From Gammaproteobacteria bacterium (GTDB taxonomy: Bacteria > Pseudomonadota > Gammaproteobacteria > JAJFKG01): a DNA stretch of 37,347 nucleotides. The notes beneath the pieces were generated by a model, which was given only the letters and a program-made list of their open reading frames with translations, ran no database searches and was not told the origin of the DNA. The stretch lies in assembly GCA_021773335.1 (NCBI GenBank), contig JAJFKG010000044.1:1-37347 (forward strand), read 5' to 3'. Positions 7,550-15,785 of this stretch are shown piece by piece. The position numbers were made by a program, and so were the translations under genes. Every line of letters starts with the position of its first letter. The stretch's first letter is position 1.

Positions 7550-9124
7550 ATGGATAATAGTAAGCTTGTTGACAATGAATTAACGCCACAGCAAAGTGAC
7601 GCTGCGGCGGTTGGCTTAGATGATAAGCGTGGTTTGCGTTATTTGTTAGCCTTAGTCGGTGTGCATGTGGTGGTGTGGACGTTGCTGCCATTACTGGTGT
7701 TGCAAAACAGTTATTATGACATCCTTGAAGAATTAGTGTGGGGGCGTTATTGGCAATGGGGTTATGATAAAGATCCCTTTTTAGGATCGTGGTTAACGGC
7801 TTTAGTGACACATGTTAGCGGTGGTGCACTATGGGCAGTTTATCTATTAAGTCAGCTAGCAATTGCTGTTACCTTTATTGCGGTGTGGCGTTTAGCACGG
7901 CGTTTTGTTTCACCCGCACATGCTTTGATTGCGGTGTTTTTATTAGAAGGTGTGTATTTTTATTCACTCACCAGTCCAGAATTTAATGATAATGTTTTGA
8001 TGTTGCCGCTGTGGGCATTGACGTGTTTGTATTTTTACGATGCACTTAAAGGTCAAAAGCTTTGGTCGTGGTTATTCGTGGGATTCTTTGCTGGTTTGGC
8101 GATGATGACAAAGTACTACACCGGCATGTTGCTACTCGCTATGTTTATTGCTGTGGTGTTTACGCCAGAAGGGCGACGGAGTTTCAAACATGGTGGTTTT
8201 TACCTCGCTCTGCTAGTCTATGCCTTGATCATCACACCTAACTTGCTGTGGCTTTATGATAATCACTTTGTGGCTTTTGAATATGCTTTAAACCGTGGTG
8301 ACGTGACTCATCAAGTTGCGCAACTTGCGCTGACGCATATCATAAATCCGCTGCGTTTCCTCGGCGATATGTTGGCGATTATGGGGCCGGCACTGGCAAT
8401 TTTTGCCTTATGTTTTTTGCGCAAACCACGTAATAATCTTAGCAGTGCTGATAAACGCTATTTAATCATTATGGGATTTGGCCCTTTATTGTTAACCACA
8501 GGTTTTTCAGTCATCACCGGTGCGCATCTGCGCCATATGTGGGGTACGCCTTTATTTAATCTATTAGGGCTGTTTCTCATTGCTTGGTTTGCACCGCAGC
8601 TTACCCGAAAGAATACTCGTCGTTTTATTATTTTGACCTGCGGCATTTTTGTGTGGTGGATGGTTTATTATGTGTGGTCAGATACTGTCTACCCCTATAC
8701 AAGGGCGAAATATAATACGCAGTTTGAATTGTATGCGGGTAAGCAGTTAGCAAAGCAAGTCACGGATGCTTGGCATAAGCGTTATGATGTCCCATTAAAA
8801 TATGTTGCCGGTGATCGTATCGAAGTCATGAATATCGCGCATTATTCAGCAGACCAGCCTCAAGCGTATTTTTCCTGGAGCCAAGAGCATAGCCAATGGA
8901 TCAATGATGCTAATGTCAAAAAAGACGGTGCAGTTTTTATTTGGGAAATTAATAGTTCTGCCGATAACAAACTACCGGTGACATTGAAGCAACGTTTTCC
9001 CGGTATCGAATACCAAGGTGAAATGAATTTCAATTATGTCGCAAGTCCTTTTGCGAACAAGTTGCCAGCTAAGGATAAGTTGCCTGCTATGCAGGTGGGC
9101 ATTGCATTCTTGCCACCGCAGTAA
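7550..9124 (+). CDS. GT-C membrane glycosyltransferase, family 39/ArnT-like (second paralogue)
   Basis: A 524-residue polytopic protein, collinear with the preceding gene along its whole length. It shares LLVLQNSYYDILEELVWGRY, YDKDPFLGSWL, SPEFNDN, MMTKYYTGMLLL and HMWGTPLFNLLG with its neighbour. The catalytic-loop acidic residues are retained, so both copies could be active. It begins five bases after the first paralogue stops, and an AGGGG lies before the ATG, so the two form one transcript, perhaps with bamD. The N-terminus has about 25 extra hydrophilic residues before the first membrane helix. The stop codon lies inside the left arm of a long inverted repeat. Substrate is unknown. Confidence 0.8.
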   Translation: MDNSKLVDNELTPQQSDAAAVGLDDKRGLRYLLALVGVHVVVWTLLPLLVLQNSYYDILEELVWGRYWQWGYDKDPFLGSWLTALVTHVSGGALWAVYLLSQLAIAVTFIAVWRLARRFVSPAHALIAVFLLEGVYFYSLTSPEFNDNVLMLPLWALTCLYFYDALKGQKLWSWLFVGFFAGLAMMTKYYTGMLLLAMFIAVVFTPEGRRSFKHGGFYLALLVYALIITPNLLWLYDNHFVAFEYALNRGDVTHQVAQLALTHIINPLRFLGDMLAIMGPALAIFALCFLRKPRNNLSSADKRYLIIMGFGPLLLTTGFSVITGAHLRHMWGTPLFNLLGLFLIAWFAPQLTRKNTRRFIILTCGIFVWWMVYYVWSDTVYPYTRAKYNTQFELYAGKQLAKQVTDAWHKRYDVPLKYVAGDRIEVMNIAHYSADQPQAYFSWSQEHSQWINDANVKKDGAVFIWEINSSADNKLPVTLKQRFPGIEYQGEMNFNYVASPFANKLPAKDKLPAMQVGIAFLPPQ

Positions 9125-9244
9125 AGCGTCGTCTTTTTCGGCTGGGCGTTGTTGCGAGCATTTTTCTACTTAGTCATTTATGCCATATAAACTCCTTCGT
9201 ATAAAAATGCTCGCGCCTAGCCCAGCCGAAAAATCCTCGCTTTA
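9123..9244. repeat. long imperfect inverted repeat after the glycosyltransferase pair
   Basis: The left arm 9123-9165 (AAAGCG, TTTTTCGGCTGGGC, GCGAGCATTTTT) pairs with the right arm 9203-9244 (AAAAATGCTCGC, GCCCAGCCGAAAAA, CGCTTT), with a loop of about 37 bases. It begins within the stop codon region of the second glycosyltransferase gene. It could act as a transcript end or be another small palindromic element. It is unrelated in sequence to the GTAGCCTTGAT repeats that follow it. Confidence 0.7.
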
Positions 9245-9335
9245 GTATTTTTTTCTAGAGCTGAGTTGCGCTACTTATTTTAATTCGGTCATTTAGCTGA
9301 GCATGTAGACTACTGTCTTTGCGTCACGCTCAGAT

Positions 9336-9426
9336 GTAGCCTTGATAAGCGCGTGAGCGCGCATCAAGGGAATGTGTTACCAAATCCTGCTCCTTGATGC
9401 GCCCCTGCGGTGCTTCTCAAGGCTAC
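9336..9426. repeat. REP-like palindromic repeat, copy 3 (CTTGAT subtype)
   Basis: A 91-bp unit with terminal GTAGCCTTGATAAGC and complementary ...TCTCAAGGCTAC. It is identical to copy 4 except for one base (C for A in the right arm). It is preceded at 9306-9335 by the same flank seen before copy 2 (TAGACTACTGTCTTTG). Confidence 0.9.
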
Positions 9427-9451
9427 GGCTTACGTATGAACAAATGCTAAT

Positions 9452-9542
9452 GTAGCCTTGATAAGCGCGTGAGCGCGCATCAAGGGAATGTGTTACCAAA
9501 TCCTGCTCCTTGATGCGCCCCTGCGGTGCTTATCAAGGCTAC
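9452..9542. repeat. REP-like palindromic repeat, copy 4 (tandem partner of copy 3)
   Basis: A 91-bp unit differing from copy 3 by one base and separated from it by 25 unique bases. In this copy the terminal arms GTAGCCTTGATAAGC and GCTTATCAAGGCTAC pair perfectly. The pair lies in the convergent gap between the glycosyltransferase genes and glnB. Confidence 0.9.
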
Positions 9543-9869
9543 ACGCTGTCACACTTCAAACTTATAATCCATTATCTCATTATGCCGAATGCAAAGCTTG
9601 CTGCATTTCATTGCGAAAGTGTGAATGCCGGTGGTATTGTTGGTAAACGCTTGAGTTGTATTCATTATTGCGCTGACTATTTTATTTAAGTGTCAATAAA
9701 ATACACGAATAGTGTGTTTTGAATTTCTGTAAAATACAAAAAATTATTTCAGTCTGGATTCAAGAAGTTTTCTTGGTAAAAGGTGGATTGTTGTATTTAA
9801 TTAATTCGAGTTGGGTATGATAGTACCTAATATGGGTATTGTTAATTTTGTAAAAATTTCGTTGAAAAG
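9543..9869. other. AT-rich intergenic stretch without a supported gene
   Basis: The 327 bases between the tandem repeat and the end of glnB are AT-rich and contain only short open frames, the longest of which is about 35 codons at 9582-9689 with no ribosome binding site. I see no RNA gene, clear terminator or convincing promoter. Confidence 0.5.
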
Positions 9870-10211
9870 CTAATAAATCGCATTAATGTCGGTTTCGCCG
9901 GTGCGGATGCTGGTGGCGCTATCGATGCTGCTGATGAAGATTTTGCCATCGCCAAGATTGCCGGTGCGGCAGATATCGGTGATGATTTCCATACAGTCTT
10001 GCACTTTATCTTCTTCGACAATGATTTCTAGTTTGATGCGCGGGAGAAAATCCACTTGATATTCAACGCCGCGATAGACTTCTGTATGGCCGACGGCGCG
10101 ACCTAAGCCATGGACTTCGTGTATAGTCATACCGAGTATGCCAAGTTCAACGAGTGCGACTTTAACGGCATCGAGTTTATTGGGGCGGATAACGGCTTCG
10201 AGTTTTTTCAT
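9870..10211 (-). CDS. glnB: Nitrogen regulatory protein P-II
   Basis: A 113-residue PII signal protein, a trimeric cytoplasmic sensor of 2-oxoglutarate, ATP/ADP and glutamine status. The T-loop reads GRAVGHTEVYRGVEYQVDF and retains the uridylylation tyrosine, here Tyr51. The B-loop TGNLGDGKIFI and the C-terminal RTGE are also present. The ATG at 10211 is preferred because the product then starts MKKLEAVIRP like other PII proteins and AAGGA lies six bases upstream; a TTG at 10217 is the other option. No amtB, glnA or ntr genes are adjacent, which favours GlnB over GlnK, though the two cannot be separated with certainty. It is divergent from the LplT-PlsC gene. Confidence 0.95.
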   Translation of the reverse strand: MKKLEAVIRPNKLDAVKVALVELGILGMTIHEVHGLGRAVGHTEVYRGVEYQVDFLPRIKLEIIVEEDKVQDCMEIITDICRTGNLGDGKIFISSIDSATSIRTGETDINAIY

Positions 10212-10224
10212 GGGCAATCCTTGC

Positions 10225-10253
10225 TTGGTAACTGCGAAGCATTTTCGTATAAT
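10225..10253 (+). promoter_or_regulatory. sigma-70 type promoter of the LplT-PlsC gene
   Basis: A -35 TTGGTA (10225-10230), a 17-bp spacer and a perfect -10 TATAAT (10248-10253) point to transcription starting near 10260, shortly before the MFS-acyltransferase start. It lies in the divergent region with glnB. Confidence 0.65.
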
Positions 10254-10274
10254 GCGTGAATAATTGCAATAGGA

Positions 10275-12170
10275 ATGCGATCGTTGAAATCAACCAACCA
10301 GTTTCAATTACTTAAACAGCGCCGTTTCGGTCCCTTTTTCGGCACCCAATTTTTAGGGGCATTCAATGATAATGTGTTTAAAAATGCCTTAATCATTTTA
10401 ATTACCTTTCAAAGTGCGCAATGGTTGGGATTAAATACCGAGACGCTTGTCAATCTATGTGCAGGCATTTTTATTTTGCCTTTCTTTTTATTTTCAGCAA
10501 CAGCAGGGCAGCTTGCAGATAAGTTTGAAAAGTCACGCTTGATCCGCTATGTCAAACTTTTAGAAATTTTTATCATGTGTTGTGCTGCTTTAGGTTTTTA
10601 CCTCAATAGTATTCCTTTCTTGATCTTAGTCTTGTTTTTATTAGGTTTGCAGTCGACCTTTTTTGGCCCCGTCAAATATAGTATCTTGCCACAACACTTA
10701 CGTGAGACAGAATTGGTCGGTGGTAATGGCATGGTTGAGATGGGGACTTTCTTGGCAATATTAATCGGCACCTTGTTTGGTGGCGTGTTGATTGCGCTTA
10801 AACCCTATGGCCCTGTAATTGTGTCCGTGGTGACAATTGTGCTAGCAGTGCTAGGTTGGGTGACGAGTCGTTATATTCCAAAAGCACCGGCAAATGAGTC
10901 TGGTTTGAAAGTGCGTCTTAATCCCATCACGCAAACCTGGCGTAATGTCAATTTTGCACGCGAGAAGCGTACCGTGTTTTTATCGATTTTAGGCAACTCT
11001 TGGTTTTGGTTTTATGGCGCCGTGTTTTTAACGCAAACACCAATTTATGCGAAAATGTTCCTGGGTGGTAGCCCACAAGTTGTGACCTTGTTACTAATGA
11101 CCTTTTCTGTTGGGATTGGTATTGGCTCATTGTTATGTGAACGTTTGTCGGGGCACAAAGTTGAAATTGGTTTGGTGCCGTTTGGCGCTATAGGCTTATC
11201 AGTATTTGCGATTGATTTATACTTTGCACATCGCGGTGTACACACCAGTGTAAGTTATACGCTAATGAGCTTTTTAGCTACCGCTAGTAATTGGCATGTA
11301 TTAATAGATTTGGCCTTGTTAGGCGTATTTGGTGGTTTTTATATTGTACCTCTGTACGCCATTATCCAAATACGCAGTAATCCAGAACATCGTTCGAGGA
11401 TTATTGCTGCCAATAATATTCTGAATGCTTTGTTTATGGTGTTAGCGGCTATCTATGCGATCGTGTGTCTAAAGTTAGGTCTAAGTATTCCACAATTATT
11501 TTTGTTAACGGGGATCTTGAATGCATTAGTGGCGATTTATATTTATAGTTTGATGCCAGAATTTTTAATGCGCTTTATTGTTTGGTTGTGGATGAGTATT
11601 TTCTATCGGATTACTACAACGGGATTAGAAGAACATATTCCGGATAGAGGCGCTGCTGTATTGGTTTGTAATCATATTAGCTTTGTCGATGCTCTATTAA
11701 TTATGGCCAGTGTAAGGCGGCCAATACGCTTTGTCATGGATCACCATATTTTTAAAATCCCATTATTACGCTTTATTTTTCGCACCGCCGGTGCAATCCC
11801 GATAGCGCCAGCAAAAGCAGATGCTGAGTTGAAAGAAACAGCCTTTGCTGAAGTGGCGCGTGGTTTGCAGCAAGGCGATTTGATTTGTATCTTCCCGGAA
11901 GGAGCGATTACGCGTGACGGTGAAATGCAGCATTTTCGTCCGGGCATCAATCGTATTATTAAAGAGACGCCGGTGCCCGTTGTGCCTTTAGCCTTGCGTG
12001 GTTTGTGGGGTAGTTTTTTCAGCCGTAAATACGGCAAGGCCATGAGTCGTTGGCCACGTAAGTTATTTTATCATGTTGGCATTGTGGCGGGTGAACCGAT
12101 TGCGCCGGAAGATGTGAAGCTTGAACAGCTTTATCAGACGGTGTTAGATCTGCGTGGTGATGAGAAGTAA
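10275..12170 (+). CDS. MFS (LplT-like) lysophospholipid transporter fused to PlsC-type acyltransferase
   Basis: A 631-residue inner-membrane protein. Residues about 15-430 are a 12-helix major facilitator of the LplT type (FGTQFLGAFNDNVFKNALI, GPVKYSILPQ), which flips lysophospholipids inward. Residues about 450-631 are a glycerolipid acyltransferase with the catalytic NHISFVD (His467-X4-Asp472) and FPEGAITRDGE motifs. Together they suggest import and re-acylation of lysophospholipids. The larger three-part homologues also carry an AMP-dependent acyl-ACP ligase (Aas), absent here, so this protein would need activated acyl donors from elsewhere. The start is uncertain: ATG 10275 is immediately after AGGA, while TTG 10284 has better spacing. 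A palindromic repeat follows the stop. Confidence 0.88.
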   Translation: MRSLKSTNQFQLLKQRRFGPFFGTQFLGAFNDNVFKNALIILITFQSAQWLGLNTETLVNLCAGIFILPFFLFSATAGQLADKFEKSRLIRYVKLLEIFIMCCAALGFYLNSIPFLILVLFLLGLQSTFFGPVKYSILPQHLRETELVGGNGMVEMGTFLAILIGTLFGGVLIALKPYGPVIVSVVTIVLAVLGWVTSRYIPKAPANESGLKVRLNPITQTWRNVNFAREKRTVFLSILGNSWFWFYGAVFLTQTPIYAKMFLGGSPQVVTLLLMTFSVGIGIGSLLCERLSGHKVEIGLVPFGAIGLSVFAIDLYFAHRGVHTSVSYTLMSFLATASNWHVLIDLALLGVFGGFYIVPLYAIIQIRSNPEHRSRIIAANNILNALFMVLAAIYAIVCLKLGLSIPQLFLLTGILNALVAIYIYSLMPEFLMRFIVWLWMSIFYRITTTGLEEHIPDRGAAVLVCNHISFVDALLIMASVRRPIRFVMDHHIFKIPLLRFIFRTAGAIPIAPAKADAELKETAFAEVARGLQQGDLICIFPEGAITRDGEMQHFRPGINRIIKETPVPVVPLALRGLWGSFFSRKYGKAMSRWPRKLFYHVGIVAGEPIAPEDVKLEQLYQTVLDLRGDEK

Positions 12171-12178
12171 ATTTCAGT

Positions 12179-12268
12179 GTAGGCTTGATAAGCACCGTAG
12201 GTGCGCATCAAGGGGCGGTGTTTGCTAATACATTCCCTTGATGCGCGCAATGCGCTTATCAAGGCTAC
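12179..12268. repeat. REP-like palindromic repeat, copy 5 (CTTGAT subtype)
   Basis: A 90-bp unit from GTAGGCTTGATAAGC to GCTTATCAAGGCTAC, starting nine bases after the LplT-PlsC stop and lying in the convergent gap with nadE. The inner arms (GCACC/GGTGC and GCGCAATGCGC) differ in sequence from those of the other copies but keep their pairing, as expected for compensatory change. Confidence 0.88.
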
Positions 12269-12341
12269 ATCTTGGCTTGACTTAGGACTCAAGATCGAGA
12301 CAAGTCAAAAATGAAACTTAACGAAGAGATTGAATGCTACG

Positions 12342-13991
12342 TCAGTCCTGATAGAATTTGCCGAATCCATGCGTCATAGGATAGCGCCGATCACGCCCAA
12401 ACGCACGTGAAGTTACGCGTACTCCTGGTGGTGCTTGGCGACGTTTATATTCGTTGCGATCCACCAATTTCACAATTTTTTTCACCGTTGCTTCATCAAA
12501 GCCGGCTGCGCAAATGGTATCGACGCTCTGATCTTTTTCTACGTACAATTCTAAGATTTTATCGAGCACATCGTAAGGAGGTAAGGTCTCTTGATCATGT
12601 TGCTCGGGTGCCAATTCAGCAGAGGGTGGACGGTCGATCACTTCTTGTGGAATCACGCGCGATAGTGTATTGCGATAACTGGCCAAACGCATTACCATGG
12701 TTTTTGGCACGTCTTTTAATACACAAAAGCCACCGGCCATATCACCGTACAGCGTGCAATAGCCAACAGCTAATTCACTTTTATTCCCCGTAGTTAAAAC
12801 AATCTTGCGGTGTTTGTTTGACAATGCCATCAAAATCGTACCGCGGCAACGTGCTTGTAAATTTTCTTCAGTAAGGTCTTCGGGAAAGCCAGAAAATTCT
12901 TCTTCTAGTGTATTTAGAAAAGCTTTATAGGTTTCTTCGATGGGGATGACGCTGTATTTCACTTCCAGCGCTTTGGCTTCTTGTTCAGCACCACGCAAGC
13001 TTAATTCAGAGGTATGCCGTGAAGGCATCATATAGGCTTCGACATTGTCTTTGCCTAAGGCATCGACAGCGATTGCCAATGACAAAGCGGAATCAATACC
13101 GCCGGACAAACCGAGGATAGCACCCTCGAAGCCATTTTTATGGACATAATCACGTACACCGAGTACTAAGGCGCCATAGACACGTTCTTCTTGGATACGT
13201 TTAGAGGGTAGCTCACCTTTGGCGACGTTTACTAGGCCATCTTCTAGCGTGAAGTCGACCGGGTGCATATCTTCTTGATAAAACTTCGCTATTTCGCATA
13301 ATTTACCATTAGCATCGACAACCATTGAGCCACCATCAAAGATTAATTCATCTTGGCCACTCACGCCATGTACATAGACAATCGGCATATTACCTTCTGT
13401 TGCGCGGTTATATAAGACATTTTCGCGCACGTCGGGTTTATGCATATCAAATGGTGAAGCATTTAAGTCGAGCATCAGCTTGGCGCCGGCAGCCTTGGCC
13501 TGTGCCATCGTTTCAGGAAACCAGAGATCTTCACAAATATTCACAGCAATTGGGATGCCTTTAACCTCGAAAATACATGCTTCACTGCCTCTTTTGAAAT
13601 AACGCTTTTCATCAAAGACGCCATAGTTTGGTAAGCATTGTTTATGATAATTTGCAATGATTTTACCTTTGTGAAGAATCGCAGCACTATTAAATAAGTA
13701 TTCGTCCATGCGTTGCGGGTAACCTACAATCGCATAAATATCATTAGCTGATTTTTCCAAGTGAGAGCAAATATACTGCATGGCATCGCTAACGCGTCGG
13801 TGTAAACCGGGCCGCAGTAATAAATCTTCTGGTGGATAGCCAGTTAAGGTTAATTCTGGAAAGACAATAATATCGGCGTGCTTTTTTTTGGCCGCTTGGC
13901 GGGTCAGTTCAATGATGCGCTCGGCATTGCCTTCAATATCGCCCAAGAGAAAATTGACTTGGGCCATGATGACTCGTAAGGTATTTTGCAT
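12342..13991 (-). CDS. nadE: Glutamine-hydrolysing NAD+ synthase
   Basis: A 549-residue two-domain enzyme for the last step of NAD synthesis, amidation of deamido-NAD with ammonia taken from glutamine. The N-terminal nitrilase-type glutaminase (about 1-265) has the Glu-Lys-Cys triad: Glu46 in FPELTLTG, Lys117 in HKQCLPN and Cys153 in NICEDLW. The C-terminal synthetase has the ATP pyrophosphatase loop GLSGGIDSAL (SGGIDS at 296-301), TTGNKSELAVGYCTLYGD and the closing HGFGKFY. The length is typical of this bacterial class. It is transcribed divergently from the UDG gene and converges on the LplT-PlsC gene across a palindromic repeat. Confidence 0.96.
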   Translation of the reverse strand: MQNTLRVIMAQVNFLLGDIEGNAERIIELTRQAAKKKHADIIVFPELTLTGYPPEDLLLRPGLHRRVSDAMQYICSHLEKSANDIYAIVGYPQRMDEYLFNSAAILHKGKIIANYHKQCLPNYGVFDEKRYFKRGSEACIFEVKGIPIAVNICEDLWFPETMAQAKAAGAKLMLDLNASPFDMHKPDVRENVLYNRATEGNMPIVYVHGVSGQDELIFDGGSMVVDANGKLCEIAKFYQEDMHPVDFTLEDGLVNVAKGELPSKRIQEERVYGALVLGVRDYVHKNGFEGAILGLSGGIDSALSLAIAVDALGKDNVEAYMMPSRHTSELSLRGAEQEAKALEVKYSVIPIEETYKAFLNTLEEEFSGFPEDLTEENLQARCRGTILMALSNKHRKIVLTTGNKSELAVGYCTLYGDMAGGFCVLKDVPKTMVMRLASYRNTLSRVIPQEVIDRPPSAELAPEQHDQETLPPYDVLDKILELYVEKDQSVDTICAAGFDEATVKKIVKLVDRNEYKRRQAPPGVRVTSRAFGRDRRYPMTHGFGKFYQD

Positions 13992-14089
13992 TTTTCGACC
14001 TAGCTTGTTAGTGTTGGTGCGCCGATATTAGCGAATCTGGAGCCAAAAGCAACGTGGAACACCAACCTCATCATAATAAGACTACAGGA

Positions 14090-14845
14090 ATGTCCGAAAG
14101 TTTACGTATTGATTACCTGGATGCCATGGGGGTGGCCGTTTGGCAGCGTAAAGAATTGGGGCAACTGACTGATAAAAAAATAAAAAGAGCCCAGGTAAGC
14201 GAGGTCAGCAAAAAGGTTGAGCAAAAAAGAGTCGAGACCCCTGCGACAGATCCTGCCCCTGTCGCTAAATCCAGTGTGAACAAACTAGAATCCACAGATT
14301 GGGCGGCTTTGCGCCAAGCAGTCTCTGCCTGCCAAGCGTGCCAACTGGCCCAAGGGCGTACCCAGACCGTGTTTGGAGTGGGCAACCAGCAGGCCGATTT
14401 AGTGATTGTGGGTGAAGCACCTGGTTTCCACGAGGATCGTCAAGGGGAACCTTTTGTTGGCCGCGCTGGTAAGTTACTCGATGAAATGTTAAAGGCAATT
14501 GGTTTGAACCGGGCCGAGCACGTTTATATTGCTAATGTCTTAAAATGTCGTCCGCCAAAGAATCGTGATCCTAGCCCAGAAGAAGTCGCGACCTGTACGC
14601 CATTTTTGCAACGCCAATTAAGCTTATTAAAACCCAAATTGATCATGGCAGTAGGGCGAGTATCGGCAAATTATTTATTAGGAAAAAATGCCAGCCTAGC
14701 AAGTATGCGCGGGCGTGAAATGTATTATCCTGAATTAGATATTCCATTGATTGTGACGTATCACCCGGCTTATCTATTGCGTAATCCGCGTGACAAAGCC
14801 AAAGCCTATGCTGATTTGCAATTGGTGGCGAGATTACTGAGTTAA
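14090..14845 (+). CDS. Family-4 uracil-DNA glycosylase (Fe-S type)
   Basis: A 251-residue base-excision repair enzyme that removes uracil from DNA. Motif 1 reads GEAPGFHEDRQGEPFVGRAG, and the later motif is TYHPAYLLRNP. The four cysteines expected for the 4Fe-4S cluster are present, as CQACQLAQGRT and, further on, in LKCRPPKNRDP and ATCTPF. The first 60 residues are a charged, low-conservation extension. The start is uncertain: ATG 14090 has AGGA directly against it, while an in-frame GTG at 14054 has GGAG eleven bases upstream and would add 12 residues. The 3' end overlaps the end of the convergent hydrolase gene by 12 bases. Confidence 0.92.
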   Translation: MSESLRIDYLDAMGVAVWQRKELGQLTDKKIKRAQVSEVSKKVEQKRVETPATDPAPVAKSSVNKLESTDWAALRQAVSACQACQLAQGRTQTVFGVGNQQADLVIVGEAPGFHEDRQGEPFVGRAGKLLDEMLKAIGLNRAEHVYIANVLKCRPPKNRDPSPEEVATCTPFLQRQLSLLKPKLIMAVGRVSANYLLGKNASLASMRGREMYYPELDIPLIVTYHPAYLLRNPRDKAKAYADLQLVARLLS

Positions 14846-15628
14846 GAATTTTATTACCACCCGACAGCTTTCTCTCGGGTATTCGATATGCGGCAAATGT
14901 CCACAGTGTTCGAACATATGTAATTGCACCCCCCTTATTAACTGATGCATTTGCCGGGCTTCTTTAGGCAAACAGAATAAATCTTCATCGCCACTTAAGA
15001 TCAAGCAAGCGTTTTTAATTTCAGCTAGCCACGCTAGAGAATTGAAACCGCAGAGTGCTTCGTGTTGGCGTTGCATACCAGTGGGGCTCATCGGTTTTGG
15101 GTTGTTGGCACTTAATTCAAGAAAGGTGTTAACCTGTTCGGTAATACTAAGAAAGCTAGACGAAAAAATTAAGGGCAAGGTTATTTTTGCCTGCTCAAGC
15201 TGGTCTTGGTTGAGCTGGTAACGTTCTAGACTGTACTTGGTGATATAACGCAGCTGATGATTAAAACAGGGCGATGAGTTACCGATAATAATGCGATCAA
15301 CTTTGCTGCTATGACGATGTGCAATCATTTGTGCGATTGCTCCACCCATAGAATTACCGTAAATATGCGGTTTTTCTAGGTTTAAGGCATCGACTAGCGC
15401 TACGGCATCATCAGCCATCATTTCAATTGAGTAAGGAGTATCAGGAGCTTCAGTGTCACCAGCGCCGCGATTGTCGAACAAGAGTACTTGAAAGTGTTGC
15501 GTTAGAATATCGAGTACAGGTATCCAGGTGAGTGTATTTGTCGTATAGCCACCGATAAGAACAAGAGGTTTACCATAACCATGTAGTTCATAGTGGATGT
15601 TGATTCCATTGGTATTAATGTGTGGCAT
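14834..15628 (-). CDS. alpha/beta hydrolase
   Basis: A 264-residue alpha/beta-hydrolase fold enzyme. The oxyanion-hole region is LVLIGGYTTN; the nucleophile elbow is GNSMGG (Ser93), the acid is in LSGDEDLF (Asp214 or 216) and the histidine is in HCGHLPHIEYP (His244). FDNRGAGDTEAPD is typical of the soluble BioH/haloperoxidase-like branch. No signal peptide is present, so it is probably cytoplasmic. GGAG lies about nine bases before the ATG. Its stop overlaps the UDG stop in tail-to-tail orientation. The substrate cannot be predicted. Confidence 0.85.
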   Translation of the reverse strand: MPHINTNGINIHYELHGYGKPLVLIGGYTTNTLTWIPVLDILTQHFQVLLFDNRGAGDTEAPDTPYSIEMMADDAVALVDALNLEKPHIYGNSMGGAIAQMIAHRHSSKVDRIIIGNSSPCFNHQLRYITKYSLERYQLNQDQLEQAKITLPLIFSSSFLSITEQVNTFLELSANNPKPMSPTGMQRQHEALCGFNSLAWLAEIKNACLILSGDEDLFCLPKEARQMHQLIRGVQLHMFEHCGHLPHIEYPRESCRVVIKFLTQ

Positions 15629-15785
15629 CGTTAATAGATCTCCATTTCTGATTTTTTGAAGCAGTGTGCCAGGTTTAAACAGGCAGATTGTAGCATAACT
15701 TTTGTAACTTTAGTCGATTTCCTACATCACTCTCCTCTGCATTGCGTTACCATAGATACGTTTAACGCTACATAGGATACTAACA

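Noticed and set aside
9582..9689. 35-codon frame in the gap before glnB
   Set aside because: No ribosome binding site, no recognisable features, and it lies in AT-rich non-coding sequence.
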